Below, piece after piece: positions 45,374 through 53,498 of a stretch of DNA of 64,000 bases (positions within the stretch are counted from its first letter, which is position 1; every line of letters begins with the position of its first letter). The stretch is from Sphingobium sp. TKS (GTDB lineage: Bacteria > Pseudomonadota > Alphaproteobacteria > Sphingomonadales > Sphingomonadaceae). The stretch is taken from positions 1,119,001 through 1,183,000 of the forward strand of contig NZ_CP005083.1 in NCBI RefSeq assembly GCF_001563265.1, read 5' to 3'. Made by a program: the position numbers and the translations under genes. The notes under the pieces are model-generated. The model was not told the origin of the DNA and did no database searches. It saw only the letters and a list, made by a program, of their open reading frames with translations.

Positions 45374-45916
45374 TCAGCCCACCATCCCTGCGCCCAGCAG
45401 CAGCAGTAGTTTCACATCGATTGCTAAACCCTCCGCCCGCCATGCCGCGATCCGATCATGAATCCCATTCAGCGGCACGCGGTGGACGCGGATATCCTCC
45501 CCCGCGACGCCGCCGCCTTCGCCGGTTTTCTTAAGGTCATGGGCGCGGAACAGGGTGAAGCTTTCCGACACCATGCCGGGCGAGCTGTAGAACTCCCCCA
45601 GCGATTCCATCCGGCCGGGAAGATAGCCGGTTTCCTCCTCCAGTTCGCGGGTCGCGGCGAGCACGGCTTCCTCGCCCTCGTCATGGTCGCCCACCAGTCC
45701 CGCGGGCAGTTCGATGCAGCGGCGGCCCAGCGGTACGCGATATTGGTCGACCAGCAGCACATGGGGGCCATCGGCTGCGTCCTCGACGGCCAGGATGACG
45801 GCGGCATGGATGCCCCGCGCCCTGCCGACATATTCCCAACGCCCCCGCCGCTTGGCCGTGATGAAGCGGCCTTCCCACATGATTTCTTCGGGGGAGATCA
45901 TGTCCTGCTCGCTCAT
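45374..45916 (-). CDS. NUDIX hydrolase (ADP-ribose pyrophosphatase-like)
   Basis: A 180-residue NUDIX protein. The Nudix box fits G-x5-E-x7-REUxEExGU exactly: Gly in GDHDEGEEAVLAAT and then RELEEETGY. The upstream context IHAAVILAVEDA and VDQYRVPLGRRCIELPAG and the downstream YSSPGMVSESFTLF are typical of the ADP-ribose pyrophosphatase (NudF) branch, which cleaves ADP-sugars to AMP. It overlaps the upstream TPM gene by 4 bp and is last in the lemA-TPM-TPM operon. Confidence 0.85.
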   Translation of the reverse strand: MSEQDMISPEEIMWEGRFITAKRRGRWEYVGRARGIHAAVILAVEDAADGPHVLLVDQYRVPLGRRCIELPAGLVGDHDEGEEAVLAATRELEEETGYLPGRMESLGEFYSSPGMVSESFTLFRAHDLKKTGEGGGVAGEDIRVHRVPLNGIHDRIAAWRAEGLAIDVKLLLLLGAGMVG

Positions 45917-46590
45917 AATTCGATCAACCTGTCGGGCAATTCATTGGGATTGTCGCCGGTCGCCGGGAAATGCCGGGCCAGCACCACGCCGACCTGCCGC
46001 ACCGCTTGCGCCATGCCGTCGGCGGCGCGGCCTTCCCGCACGCCGTCGATCAGCGCGGCCATGGCCTCGCCCCAGATTTCGGGCGCGACCTTTGCGTTGA
46101 TGGCGGCATCCGCGACCAGTTCCGCCCGATGCTCGTCCAGCGAAAGGTAGATGAGCACGCCGGTCTTGCCGCGCGTGCGCCCCTGGGCGACGGCGCGGAA
46201 CAGGGTGATGGCGCGGCGGCGCACGCGGCGCGCCTTGGTGGCTTTCGGGGTTAGCGCCATGCGCAGCGGCATCCAGGCCAGCGCATAGCGGACGATCAGG
46301 AATTTGAGGATCAACAGGCCCAGCAGAACCGTCAGCAGCTTCCAGTCCTCGACCTCATGCTCCCAGCTTTGCAGCAGCCAGGAGCAAAGCGCCCGGAACT
46401 GCTGCGGAAAAGCCGCAGCGGCGGACAGAGCCAGGAACACCGCGCCGATCGCCCAGTGCAGCCCGGCATCATGATAGGCATCCGAGCGGCGCGCGACGAT
46501 GGTGACGATCTCGCCGTCGGTCGCCTTTTCCGCTTCGGCCACCGCGGCGGTCACGCGGTCATGGTCGGCTTCGTTCAAATGCAGACGCAT
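45913..46590 (-). CDS. TPM-domain membrane protein (second copy)
   Basis: A 225-residue protein starting at 46590 (MRLHLNEADHDRVTAAVAEA). The N-terminal and C-terminal parts together form a TPM phosphatase-like domain (KATDGEIVTIVARRSDAYHD, then LFRAVAQGRTRGKTGVLIYL, DEHRAELVADAAINAKV) interrupted by two membrane helices (about 52-75 and 95-115). Its start overlaps the stop of the upstream TPM gene (TGATG). Related pairs with LemA are common in alphaproteobacteria; the biochemical role is unknown. Confidence 0.75.
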   Translation of the reverse strand: MRLHLNEADHDRVTAAVAEAEKATDGEIVTIVARRSDAYHDAGLHWAIGAVFLALSAAAAFPQQFRALCSWLLQSWEHEVEDWKLLTVLLGLLILKFLIVRYALAWMPLRMALTPKATKARRVRRRAITLFRAVAQGRTRGKTGVLIYLSLDEHRAELVADAAINAKVAPEIWGEAMAALIDGVREGRAADGMAQAVRQVGVVLARHFPATGDNPNELPDRLIEL

Positions 46591-47372
46591 CACCAATCCC
46601 CCGAAGCGCCGCCGCCGCCGAAGCTGCCGCCGCCGCCCGAAAAGCCGCCGCCGTCTCCGCCGCCCCAACTTGATCCACCGCCGCTGCCCCAGCCGGAATC
46701 GCCTGGTCCCCAGAGGATGATCGGGCCGGACCCACCGCGATAGCGGCGGCCTTTGCCCCGGCTGGAGAACATGGACAGGACGATGATCGCGACCACGAAC
46801 AGCCAGAACACCAGCATGAAACCACCGCCATCGTCCGACGCGTCCCGCGCCTTGGCCTCCGCTTGTGCCGCCAGCGCCTTCGCCTCCTCAGGCGGGAGGG
46901 TGAGCAACCTGCCGATCGCGTCCACCCCCGCATCGATCCCGCCGGGCATGTCGCCGGCCTTGAAACGGGGCGTGATGTCGTTGCGGATGATCTGGGACGA
47001 CAGCGCGTCGGTCATGATGCCTTCCAGGCCATAGCCGACCTCGATCCGCACCTTGCGCTCATTGGGCGCGACGATCAGCAGCGCGCCGTTGTTCTTTTCC
47101 TTGTCGCCTATCCCCCAGGCCCGGCCGAGCTGATAGCCATAATCGGATATGTCATAGCCCTGAAGGTCGGGCAGCGTCGCGACGACCAGTTGCCGCCCGC
47201 TCTGCTGCTCCAGCGCCGCGAGCTTGTCGGTCAGCGCCTGTTCCTGTTGCGGGGAGAGCAGGGCGGCGTCATCCACCACCCGCCCGGTCAGTTTGGGAAA
47301 GCTCTGCGCTCCCGCCGCCGCCGGGATGAACAGCAGCAGCGACATGATCAGGAGCAGGCGGCGGAGCATCAC
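46590..47372 (-). CDS. TPM-domain protein, YgcG-like
   Basis: A 260-residue membrane protein: signal peptide (LLLIMSLLLFIPAAAGAQ), a periplasmic TPM domain (LTGRVVDDAALLSPQQEQAL, GRQLVVATLPDLQGYDISDY, ALLIVAPNERKVRIEVGYGL), one membrane helix (FMLVFWLFVVAIIVLSMF, near 185-205) and a glycine/serine-rich tail (SGGGGSFGGGGASGDW), as in YgcG. The low-complexity tail is common in this family and may mediate localisation. It sits between lemA and the second TPM gene, 4 bp after lemA. Confidence 0.85.
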   Translation of the reverse strand: MMLRRLLLIMSLLLFIPAAAGAQSFPKLTGRVVDDAALLSPQQEQALTDKLAALEQQSGRQLVVATLPDLQGYDISDYGYQLGRAWGIGDKEKNNGALLIVAPNERKVRIEVGYGLEGIMTDALSSQIIRNDITPRFKAGDMPGGIDAGVDAIGRLLTLPPEEAKALAAQAEAKARDASDDGGGFMLVFWLFVVAIIVLSMFSSRGKGRRYRGGSGPIILWGPGDSGWGSGGGSSWGGGDGGGFSGGGGSFGGGGASGDW

Positions 47373-47376
47373 CGGC

Positions 47377-47979
47377 TCAGTTGCCGAAATCGACCTTCGG
47401 CGCTTCTTCCGCGCCCGGCGTGGTGGCCTGGAACGGGGTCATGGGCTTGGCGCCGTGGATGATCTTGGCGCCGATCGCGTCCGGGAAGGTGCGGATGCGG
47501 GTATTATAGGCGCGCACCGCTTCATTATAGTCGCGGATGGCGACGGCGATGCGGTTCTCCGTCCCTTCGAGCTGCGATTGCAGGTCGAGGAAATTCTGGT
47601 TGGTCTTGAGGTCCGGATAGGCTTCGACCGAAGCGAGCAGACGGCCCAGACCTTGTGAAAGCTGCGCCTGCGCCTGTTGGAACTGCTGCACCTTGGCGGG
47701 ATCGGACAAATCCTCGGCGCTGACCTGCACGGAGGTCGCCTTGGCGCGAGCCTCCGTCACCTTGACCAGCGTGTCCTGTTCCTGCTTGCCCGCCGCCTTT
47801 ACCGTGGCGACGAGATTGCCGACCAGATTGGAACGGCGCTGATATTGCGCCTGCACGTCGGCCCATTTGGCCTTGGCAACCTCCTCGGCGGCGGGGACGC
47901 TGTTGATGCCGCAGGCGGTTAGCGCAAAGGCGCCCAACAGCGGCAGGAGGAACAGGCGGAGTTGGCGCAGGATCGTCAT
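47377..47979 (-). CDS. lemA: LemA family protein
   Basis: A 200-residue LemA: a lipoprotein-like signal ([18 protein letters not shown], Cys near 23) and a long helical domain ([80 protein letters not shown]). It is first in the minus-strand operon lemA-TPM-TPM-NUDIX. LemA proteins are widespread envelope proteins of unsettled function, some linked to stress. Confidence 0.9.
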   Translation of the reverse strand: MTILRQLRLFLLPLLGAFALTACGINSVPAAEEVAKAKWADVQAQYQRRSNLVGNLVATVKAAGKQEQDTLVKVTEARAKATSVQVSAEDLSDPAKVQQFQQAQAQLSQGLGRLLASVEAYPDLKTNQNFLDLQSQLEGTENRIAVAIRDYNEAVRAYNTRIRTFPDAIGAKIIHGAKPMTPFQATTPGAEEAPKVDFGN

Positions 47980-48080
47980 GGAACATCCTTAAGCTTGTTT
48001 CGCTGACGGAAATAGGCGGTTGTGGAAGTCTTCGCAACGGCCCATGCTGTCAATATCGCAATCAGGACAAGGGGTTCACC

Positions 48081-48509
48081 ATGGGGCTGATTTCCGAATT
48101 CAAGACGTTCATCGCTCGCGGCAATGTCATGGACCTGGCCGTCGGCGTGATCATCGGCGGCGCCTTCGCCACCATCACCAAATCGCTGACCGATGACCTG
48201 ATCATGCCGGTCGTCGGCTATGTTTTCGGCGGCGCGGATTTTTCGCGCTACTTCATCCGGCTGGGCGATATTCCCGCCGGGTTCAAGGGCAATCCGGAAA
48301 GCTATGCGGACCTGAAAGGGGCGGGCGTCGCGATGCTTGGCTGGGGCGAATTTCTGACCGTGTTCGTCAATTTCCTTATCCTGGCCTTCATTATCTTCCT
48401 GCTTGTCAGGGCGGTGAACAAATTGATGCCCAAGCCCGAAGACGCGCCCGCCGCTACGCCTGAAGACGTGCTTCTGCTTCGGGAAATCAGGGATTCCCTC
48501 AAAAAATAA
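48081..48509 (+). CDS. mscL: Large-conductance mechanosensitive channel
   Basis: A 142-residue two-helix channel protein that opens at high membrane tension to release solutes in hypo-osmotic shock. Visible: the N-terminal amphipathic helix and pore helix ([40 protein letters not shown]), a periplasmic loop and the second helix ([20 protein letters not shown]), then the C-terminal bundle ([16 protein letters not shown]). Length and motifs are standard. It is convergent with none and stands alone. Confidence 0.96.
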   Translation: MGLISEFKTFIARGNVMDLAVGVIIGGAFATITKSLTDDLIMPVVGYVFGGADFSRYFIRLGDIPAGFKGNPESYADLKGAGVAMLGWGEFLTVFVNFLILAFIIFLLVRAVNKLMPKPEDAPAATPEDVLLLREIRDSLKK

Positions 48510-48644
48510 GTCGTTTCCGCGACGAAAGGAGCGTGCGGCGGGAACCATCCTTCGCGCGACCAGTTGATGGGCGTCAGGGTTCCGGGCATCCGGTCCCCTT
48601 GCCGCATGACGTCAGCCCATGGGGGCGCAACAGGAGAAAACGCC

Positions 48645-48920
48645 GTGAAAACCTTCGTATCAGTCCTTGGCCTTGCCAGCCTGATCGCGCTTGCTGCGTG
48701 CGATTCCAAGCAGGAGAACAAGGTCGAGAACGCGTATGAGAATCAGGCGGACGCCATCGACAATCAGGCCGATAATATGGAAGCGATGGCCGACAATCTG
48801 AGCGGCAATGCCGAAAATGCCGCTGAAAATGCTGCTGACGCACTGGAGAACAAGGCCGACGCCACCCGCGAGGCTGGCGAAAAGGCGGCTGATGCGGTTG
48901 AAAAGACCGAAAAGCATTAA
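48645..48920 (+). CDS. Small helical lipoprotein with Asn/Glu/Ala repeats
   Basis: A 91-residue lipoprotein starting at GTG 48645, with AGGAG 9 bp before. Lipobox LAAC (Cys19). The mature part repeats (E/D)N-A-x units: Asn at 25, 29, 33, 40, 44, 51, 55, 58, 62 and 69, spacings of 3, 4 and 7, consistent with heptad/hendecad helix packing. The second half becomes Lys/Glu-rich (DATREAGEKAADAVEKTEKH). Same plan as the lipoprotein at 24864-25091 but more charged. It should form a long periplasmic helix or coiled coil tethered to a membrane; function unknown. Confidence 0.75.
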   Translation: MKTFVSVLGLASLIALAACDSKQENKVENAYENQADAIDNQADNMEAMADNLSGNAENAAENAADALENKADATREAGEKAADAVEKTEKH

Positions 48921-48946
48921 ATCCAGCGCCGCTGCCAGATCCGCAA

Positions 48947-48985
48947 GGGGCGTCGCGACGACAAGTCGCGGCGCCCCCCTTTTAT
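48947..48985 (+). terminator. Terminator after the helical lipoprotein gene
   Basis: GGGGCGTCGCGAC pairs with GTCGCGGCGCCCC (one mismatch) around GACAA, followed by a T-run (TTTTATT). Confidence 0.8.
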
Positions 48986-49001
48986 TGCGGATTTTCTGTC
49001 T

Positions 49002-49016
49002 TTAACGGGGATTTAA
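49002..49016 (+). promoter_or_regulatory. CtrA-type site upstream of cheA
   Basis: TTAACGGGGATTTAA is an exact TTAA-N7-TTAA CtrA consensus, and both half sites continue with C (TTAAC). It is centred about 53 bp before the cheA ATG. In alphaproteobacteria CtrA commonly controls motility and chemotaxis genes, so regulation of this cluster by CtrA is a reasonable inference. Confidence 0.65.
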
Positions 49017-49061
49017 CCACAGCTCCGCCATGGTCCGCCCGCTATCCATTGAGGCGGTGGA

Positions 49062-51431
49062 ATGGACGAGTTACTCCAGGAATTCATATCCGAAACGCAG
49101 GAAACGCTTGAGGCGTTGGCGGGGGAAGTCGTCGCCTGGGAAGCCGATCCCACGGATCGCGACCGGCTGGACGCCATTTTCCGCTTTTTCCATACCGTGA
49201 AGGGGAGTTGCGGTTTCCTGAATCTGCCGCGCTTCGAACGGCTGAGCCATGCGGCGGAGGATGTGCTGGCCGAGATACGCGCCGACAAGCGCATTGCCGA
49301 TCCCGCCACGGTCAGCGCCGTTCTGGGGATCATGGATCGCATCGCTGAACTGGCCGAAGCGGTCGCCATCGGCGCCGCGCTGCCGCATGAAAATGACGAT
49401 TATCTGATCGCCGCCCTGACCGAGAAGGAGGCTGCGGCGCCTGAGGAAAGCGAGGCTCCCACGGCGCCTGTCGCGGTGGCGCGGACATCGGGGGGGCAGG
49501 CGGCGCCGCGCACCATCCGCCTGCCGCTATCGCTGATCGACCAGTTGATGAACGGCGTGTCGGACATGGTGCTGGCCCGCAACGAACTGTCACGCAAGCT
49601 GCGCGAGCGGTCGGGCGATCCGGAACTGGAAAGCGCCTTCGAACGGCTGTCGACCTGCGTTGCGGACATGCGCGACGCCATTTCCAAAACGCGGATGCAG
49701 CGGGTCGACCGCCTGTTCACCGCGATCCCTCGCATGGTCCGCGACCTGGGCCGCGATCTGGGCAAGCGCATCGACCTGACGCTGGAGGGCGGCGATGTCG
49801 AGATGGACCGGGAAATGGTCGAGATGGTGGTCGATCCGCTCACCCATATCGTCCGCAACAGCATCGACCATGGCATAGAGACGCCGGAAAAGCGCCGCGC
49901 GCTGGGCAAGCCCGAAACGGGACGGCTGAAGCTGGAAGCGCGCCAGTCGGGCAACCAGATCGTCATCGAGATTTCCGACGACGGGCAAGGCATCGACACG
50001 CGCAGGCTGGTCGACAAGGCGATCGCGGCGGGCCGGATGACGCCGGAAGCGGCGGCTCGCATGAGCGAGGCCGAAAAGCTGGACCTGATCTTCCACCCCG
50101 GCCTTTCGACCGCGAGCGAGGTGACGGCCATTTCCGGGCGCGGCGTCGGCATGGACGTGGTCCGCGCCAATGTGGAGCGGATCGGCGGCGTCATCGCGCT
50201 CGACAACCGGCCGGGCTGTGGTTTGACGATCATGCTGCGGGTGCCCCTGACGCTGACCATCATTCCGGGGCTGATCGTCCGGGCGGGGGGTCTGCATTTT
50301 GCGATTCCCCGTTCTGCGGTGGTGGAAATCCTGCACGACAACAATGAAACGCTACGCATCGCGGAAGTCGGCGGCGCCAAGATCGCCACGATCCGATCCA
50401 TCCGTCATTCGATGATCGATCTGGAAGAGGTTCTGGGCATGGAACGGATCGCCCAGCCCGGCCCGCGCGCGATCATGGTCGTGCGATCGGCAACCGGCGT
50501 TCCCTTTGCCATGGGCGTGTCGGCGGTGGAAAATCATGAGGAACTGGTGATCCGTCCCGCCTCGCCGCTGGTGATGGCGACGGGCGTCTATGCCGGCATG
50601 ACCCTGCCCGACAATGGCAAGCCGATGCTGCTGCTGGATGCGGCGGGCCTCGCCAACGCGGCGCGCCTGCCCAATATCATCGACGATCAGGCGGCGCGCC
50701 GGGCCGAAGAGACGCAGGAGGCACAGGGCGGCGTCGAGATGGTTTCCGCCTTGCGGTTCGAGGAATATTCGGGCGAGCGGCGGTTGCTCAAGCTGTCGCT
50801 GATCGAGCGGGTCGAGGATATCGACGCGCGGCTGTTCGGCCGGTCGGGCGGGCACGGCTTCGTGCGGCTGGACGGACGGCTGGTGCCGGTCGCCAATGGC
50901 CATCACGACTTTGCCGGGGAAAAGGTTGCGGCGCTCCGCCTGCGCGATGGCGCCCGCGAAGCCTGTTATCCTGTCGCTGCGGTACTCGACATCGTGGACA
51001 TGCCCGCCGTGCCGGACATGGTCGCGATGCACGGTTTGTTGAGCGGCGTCGCCGTCATCGACGGCGAGCATCTGGAGGTGATCAATCCCTTCGCCCTGTT
51101 CGCCGCCTTGCCGGATGCGCCGATTGTTGAACGAACTGGCGGCCGCTGCCTGCTGGCCGACAGCGAGGACGGTTGGACGCGTGAGATATTGGCGCCGCTG
51201 CTGCGCCAGGCGGGGCATGAGGTGGTGATGGGCCTGCCCGGCGATGCGGCGGTCGATCCGCAGGATGTCGTGCTGTTCACTGGATCGGAAGCGTCGGAGG
51301 CGAGCGAATTGCTGGGTTGCCGCGTCGTCCATCTGCGCGCCACCCCCCGGCCCAACGGCCCGCAGGACAGCAGCATCTATCGCTATGATCAGGACGCGCT
51401 GATGGCGGCGCTGTCCGGATCGCGGCGGTAA
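49062..51431 (+). CDS. cheA: Chemotaxis histidine kinase CheA with C-terminal pseudo-receiver
   Basis: A 789-residue kinase. Order: Hpt/P1 domain (ISETQETLEALAGEVVAWEA; phospho-His in FFHTVKGSCGFL), a short linker without a clear P2 domain, dimerisation helices (LPLSLIDQLMNGVSDMVLAR), ATPase (HIVRNSIDHGIETPEKR, ISDDGQGIDTRRL, GRGVGMDVVRANVERIGG), a CheW-like P5 domain and a second diverged CheW-like stretch. Residues ~695-789 look like a receiver (RCLLADSEDGWTREILAPLL) but the phospho-Asp position reads VVLFTGSEA, so it cannot be phosphorylated in the usual way. It heads cheA-cheW-cheY-cheB-cheR. A CtrA-type site precedes it. Confidence 0.92.
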   Translation: MDELLQEFISETQETLEALAGEVVAWEADPTDRDRLDAIFRFFHTVKGSCGFLNLPRFERLSHAAEDVLAEIRADKRIADPATVSAVLGIMDRIAELAEAVAIGAALPHENDDYLIAALTEKEAAAPEESEAPTAPVAVARTSGGQAAPRTIRLPLSLIDQLMNGVSDMVLARNELSRKLRERSGDPELESAFERLSTCVADMRDAISKTRMQRVDRLFTAIPRMVRDLGRDLGKRIDLTLEGGDVEMDREMVEMVVDPLTHIVRNSIDHGIETPEKRRALGKPETGRLKLEARQSGNQIVIEISDDGQGIDTRRLVDKAIAAGRMTPEAAARMSEAEKLDLIFHPGLSTASEVTAISGRGVGMDVVRANVERIGGVIALDNRPGCGLTIMLRVPLTLTIIPGLIVRAGGLHFAIPRSAVVEILHDNNETLRIAEVGGAKIATIRSIRHSMIDLEEVLGMERIAQPGPRAIMVVRSATGVPFAMGVSAVENHEELVIRPASPLVMATGVYAGMTLPDNGKPMLLLDAAGLANAARLPNIIDDQAARRAEETQEAQGGVEMVSALRFEEYSGERRLLKLSLIERVEDIDARLFGRSGGHGFVRLDGRLVPVANGHHDFAGEKVAALRLRDGAREACYPVAAVLDIVDMPAVPDMVAMHGLLSGVAVIDGEHLEVINPFALFAALPDAPIVERTGGRCLLADSEDGWTREILAPLLRQAGHEVVMGLPGDAAVDPQDVVLFTGSEASEASELLGCRVVHLRATPRPNGPQDSSIYRYDQDALMAALSGSRR

Positions 51432-51449
51432 AGGGAGGAGCATAGCCCC

Positions 51450-51887
51450 ATGAACCAGCTTTATCTCTTCGCCACGCTGGCCGGCACGCGGGTCGCCGTC
51501 GAGGCTCGCGAGGTCGAGGCGGTGGTCAAGCTCACCGACATCTCGCCGGTGCCGGGCATGGGCGCGCATGTCGCCGGGCTTTCCGCGCTGCGCAGCCGGG
51601 TGCTGACCATCATCGATGTCGCGGCGCTCGTCCGGGGGCGGCCGACGCCCGCGGAACAGCGCGGCTTTGCGATCATCGCGGACATTAGCGGCCACAGCTA
51701 TGGGCTGATGGTCGATGCCGTCTACGACATCTGCCAGGTGCCGGAGGGCGAACTGCCGCTACGCGGTCAGCTCGATCCCGTCTGGTCGCCCTATGCCCGC
51801 GGCCTGGTGGAGCATGAGGGCCAGCCCTATCTGCTCGTGTCGCTGAGCGGTTTCATCGAGGCGGGCGCCATGGCCCAAGCGGCATGA
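51450..51887 (+). CDS. cheW: Chemotaxis coupling protein CheW
   Basis: A 145-residue CheW: LYLFATLAGTRVAVEAREVE, VVKLTDISPVPGMGAHVAGL, ALRSRVLTIIDVAALV and YGLMVDAVYDICQVPEGELP. It bridges chemoreceptors to the P5 domain of CheA. It starts 18 bp after cheA with GGGAGGAG upstream. No receptor gene lies within the window. Confidence 0.93.
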   Translation: MNQLYLFATLAGTRVAVEAREVEAVVKLTDISPVPGMGAHVAGLSALRSRVLTIIDVAALVRGRPTPAEQRGFAIIADISGHSYGLMVDAVYDICQVPEGELPLRGQLDPVWSPYARGLVEHEGQPYLLVSLSGFIEAGAMAQAA

Positions 51888-51983
51888 CCGCAGCCGGCAT
51901 GACGATATTGTACCGGCGTTTACCAAATGCTCGCCTTTGCCGGTTAGGCTCGTGAAGATGGGACGCAAAACAAGGGACGCTCT

Positions 51984-52349
51984 ATGAAAAACTGCCTGGT
52001 CGTGGATGATTCGAAAGTCATCCGCAAAGTTGCCCGCCACATATTGGAATCGCTCGACCTTTCCGTGAGCGAGGCGGTCGATGGCCGTGACGCCCTCACG
52101 CAATGCGAAACGTCCCTGCCCGACGTGGTTCTGCTCGACTGGAACATGCCGGTGATGAGCGGCATGGAATTTCTCCAGGCGCTGCCGGGCGCCAATCTGG
52201 CCGCCCGGCCCAAGATCATCTTCTGCACCACGGAAAACGGCATCGGCCATATCAAGGCGGCCGTCGAAGCGGGGGCGGACGAATATGTGATGAAGCCGTT
52301 CGACCGGGAAACGCTGGAAAGCAAGCTGACGATCGTCGGCGTGATCTAG
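51984..52349 (+). CDS. cheY: Chemotaxis response regulator CheY
   Basis: A 121-residue receiver: acidic pocket VVDDSKVIRK, phospho-acceptor Asp52 in VVLLDWNMPVMSGMEFLQ, Thr in IFCTTENG and Lys in YVMKPFDRET. No output domain. In a che cluster with CheA and CheB this is CheY, phosphorylated by CheA and acting on a motor switch or as a phosphate sink. A 96-bp gap separates it from cheW. Confidence 0.9.
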   Translation: MKNCLVVDDSKVIRKVARHILESLDLSVSEAVDGRDALTQCETSLPDVVLLDWNMPVMSGMEFLQALPGANLAARPKIIFCTTENGIGHIKAAVEAGADEYVMKPFDRETLESKLTIVGVI

Positions 52350-52418
52350 CGCTGACTGGCGATCGATCGCCCTGCTCCTGACCTGATTTCTTGCCTTCGT
52401 TCAGAAAGATTTCCCTCG

Positions 52419-53498
52419 ATGACCGTTCACGTGCCGATCATGGCCAGCAACCGGGACGAAGACAGGGCGTTGCGCACCCTGATCGTCGACGATTCGGTCG
52501 TGGTCAGGACGGTCATCGAACGGATATTGAACGCTGACCCGAGATTTTCCGTCTCCCACAAGACCAACAGCGCCGAACATGCGCTGGGATATCTGAGCGA
52601 GCATGAGGTCGATCTGGTCCTGCTGGACATCGAACTGGCGGGGCAGAGCGGGCTGATGGCGCTGCCCGCGATCCTGCGGACCAATCCGCGCGCCAAGGTC
52701 GTAATCCTGTCGGGCAATTGCGAGGAGGGGAGCGCCGCGGCGGTCGAAGCGCTGGCGCTGGGCGCGAGCGATATATTGGCCAAGCCTGGCAGCGGCAGCT
52801 TTGGCGAACATTTCCCCCAGGCCTTGATCGATCGGCTGTCGCGCCTGTTCAACGGCGACGCGACGCCTGTCATCGCCCGGCCCCCGCTGCGGATCGAACC
52901 GGAGCAGGCGGCCCAGCCGCTCGCCTGCCTGGGCATCGGCGCATCGACTGGCGGCATCCATGCCTTGGGACAGCTTTTCGCCGGTCTGGCCGCGCCGCTC
53001 GGCGTGCCGATCCTGCTGACCCAGCATCTGCCGGCCAGCTTCACTCATTATTTCGTCCAGCAATTGGGCCGCATGACCCCCTTGCGCGTCAAGGCGGCGG
53101 AACAGGGCGAAATCCTTGCCCCGGACACCGTCTATGTCGCGCCCGGCGACGCCAATCTCCAGTTGCGGCGGGGGCTCTATGGCCGGGTTTCCATCATGCT
53201 GAATCCGGACCGCACGCCCGCGGGCAATCTGCCTGGCGTCGACCCGATGTTCGCCAGCATGGCGCACGTTTACGGCGCGGGGGCTGCGGGCGTGGTCCTG
53301 ACCGGCATGGGACGGGACGGCACGGTCGGCGCGCGGGATATCGTGGCGGCGGGCGGCTGGATTGTGGCGCAGGACGAAGCGAGCAGCGTCGTCTGGGGCA
53401 TGCCCGGATCGATCGCGGGCGAAGGATTGAACTGCGCCCTGCTGGAACCCCATGCGATCATGGATTTCGTGGCGCGAAGAGGAAAGAACAGAAACTGA
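52419..53498 (+). CDS. cheB: Chemotaxis protein-glutamate methylesterase CheB
   Basis: A 359-residue two-domain enzyme: receiver (LRTLIVDDSVVVRTVIERIL, DLVLLDIELAGQSGLMALPA, ILAKPGSG) and methylesterase with the catalytic Ser in GIGASTGGIHALGQL, His in ILLTQHLPASFTHYF and Asp in VVLTGMGRDGTVGARDIV. It removes methyl groups from receptors for adaptation and can deamidate Gln. The start is at 52419 or 52440 (MASNRDEDRALRTLIVDD). Its stop overlaps cheR by 1 bp. Confidence 0.93.
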   Translation: MTVHVPIMASNRDEDRALRTLIVDDSVVVRTVIERILNADPRFSVSHKTNSAEHALGYLSEHEVDLVLLDIELAGQSGLMALPAILRTNPRAKVVILSGNCEEGSAAAVEALALGASDILAKPGSGSFGEHFPQALIDRLSRLFNGDATPVIARPPLRIEPEQAAQPLACLGIGASTGGIHALGQLFAGLAAPLGVPILLTQHLPASFTHYFVQQLGRMTPLRVKAAEQGEILAPDTVYVAPGDANLQLRRGLYGRVSIMLNPDRTPAGNLPGVDPMFASMAHVYGAGAAGVVLTGMGRDGTVGARDIVAAGGWIVAQDEASSVVWGMPGSIAGEGLNCALLEPHAIMDFVARRGKNRN

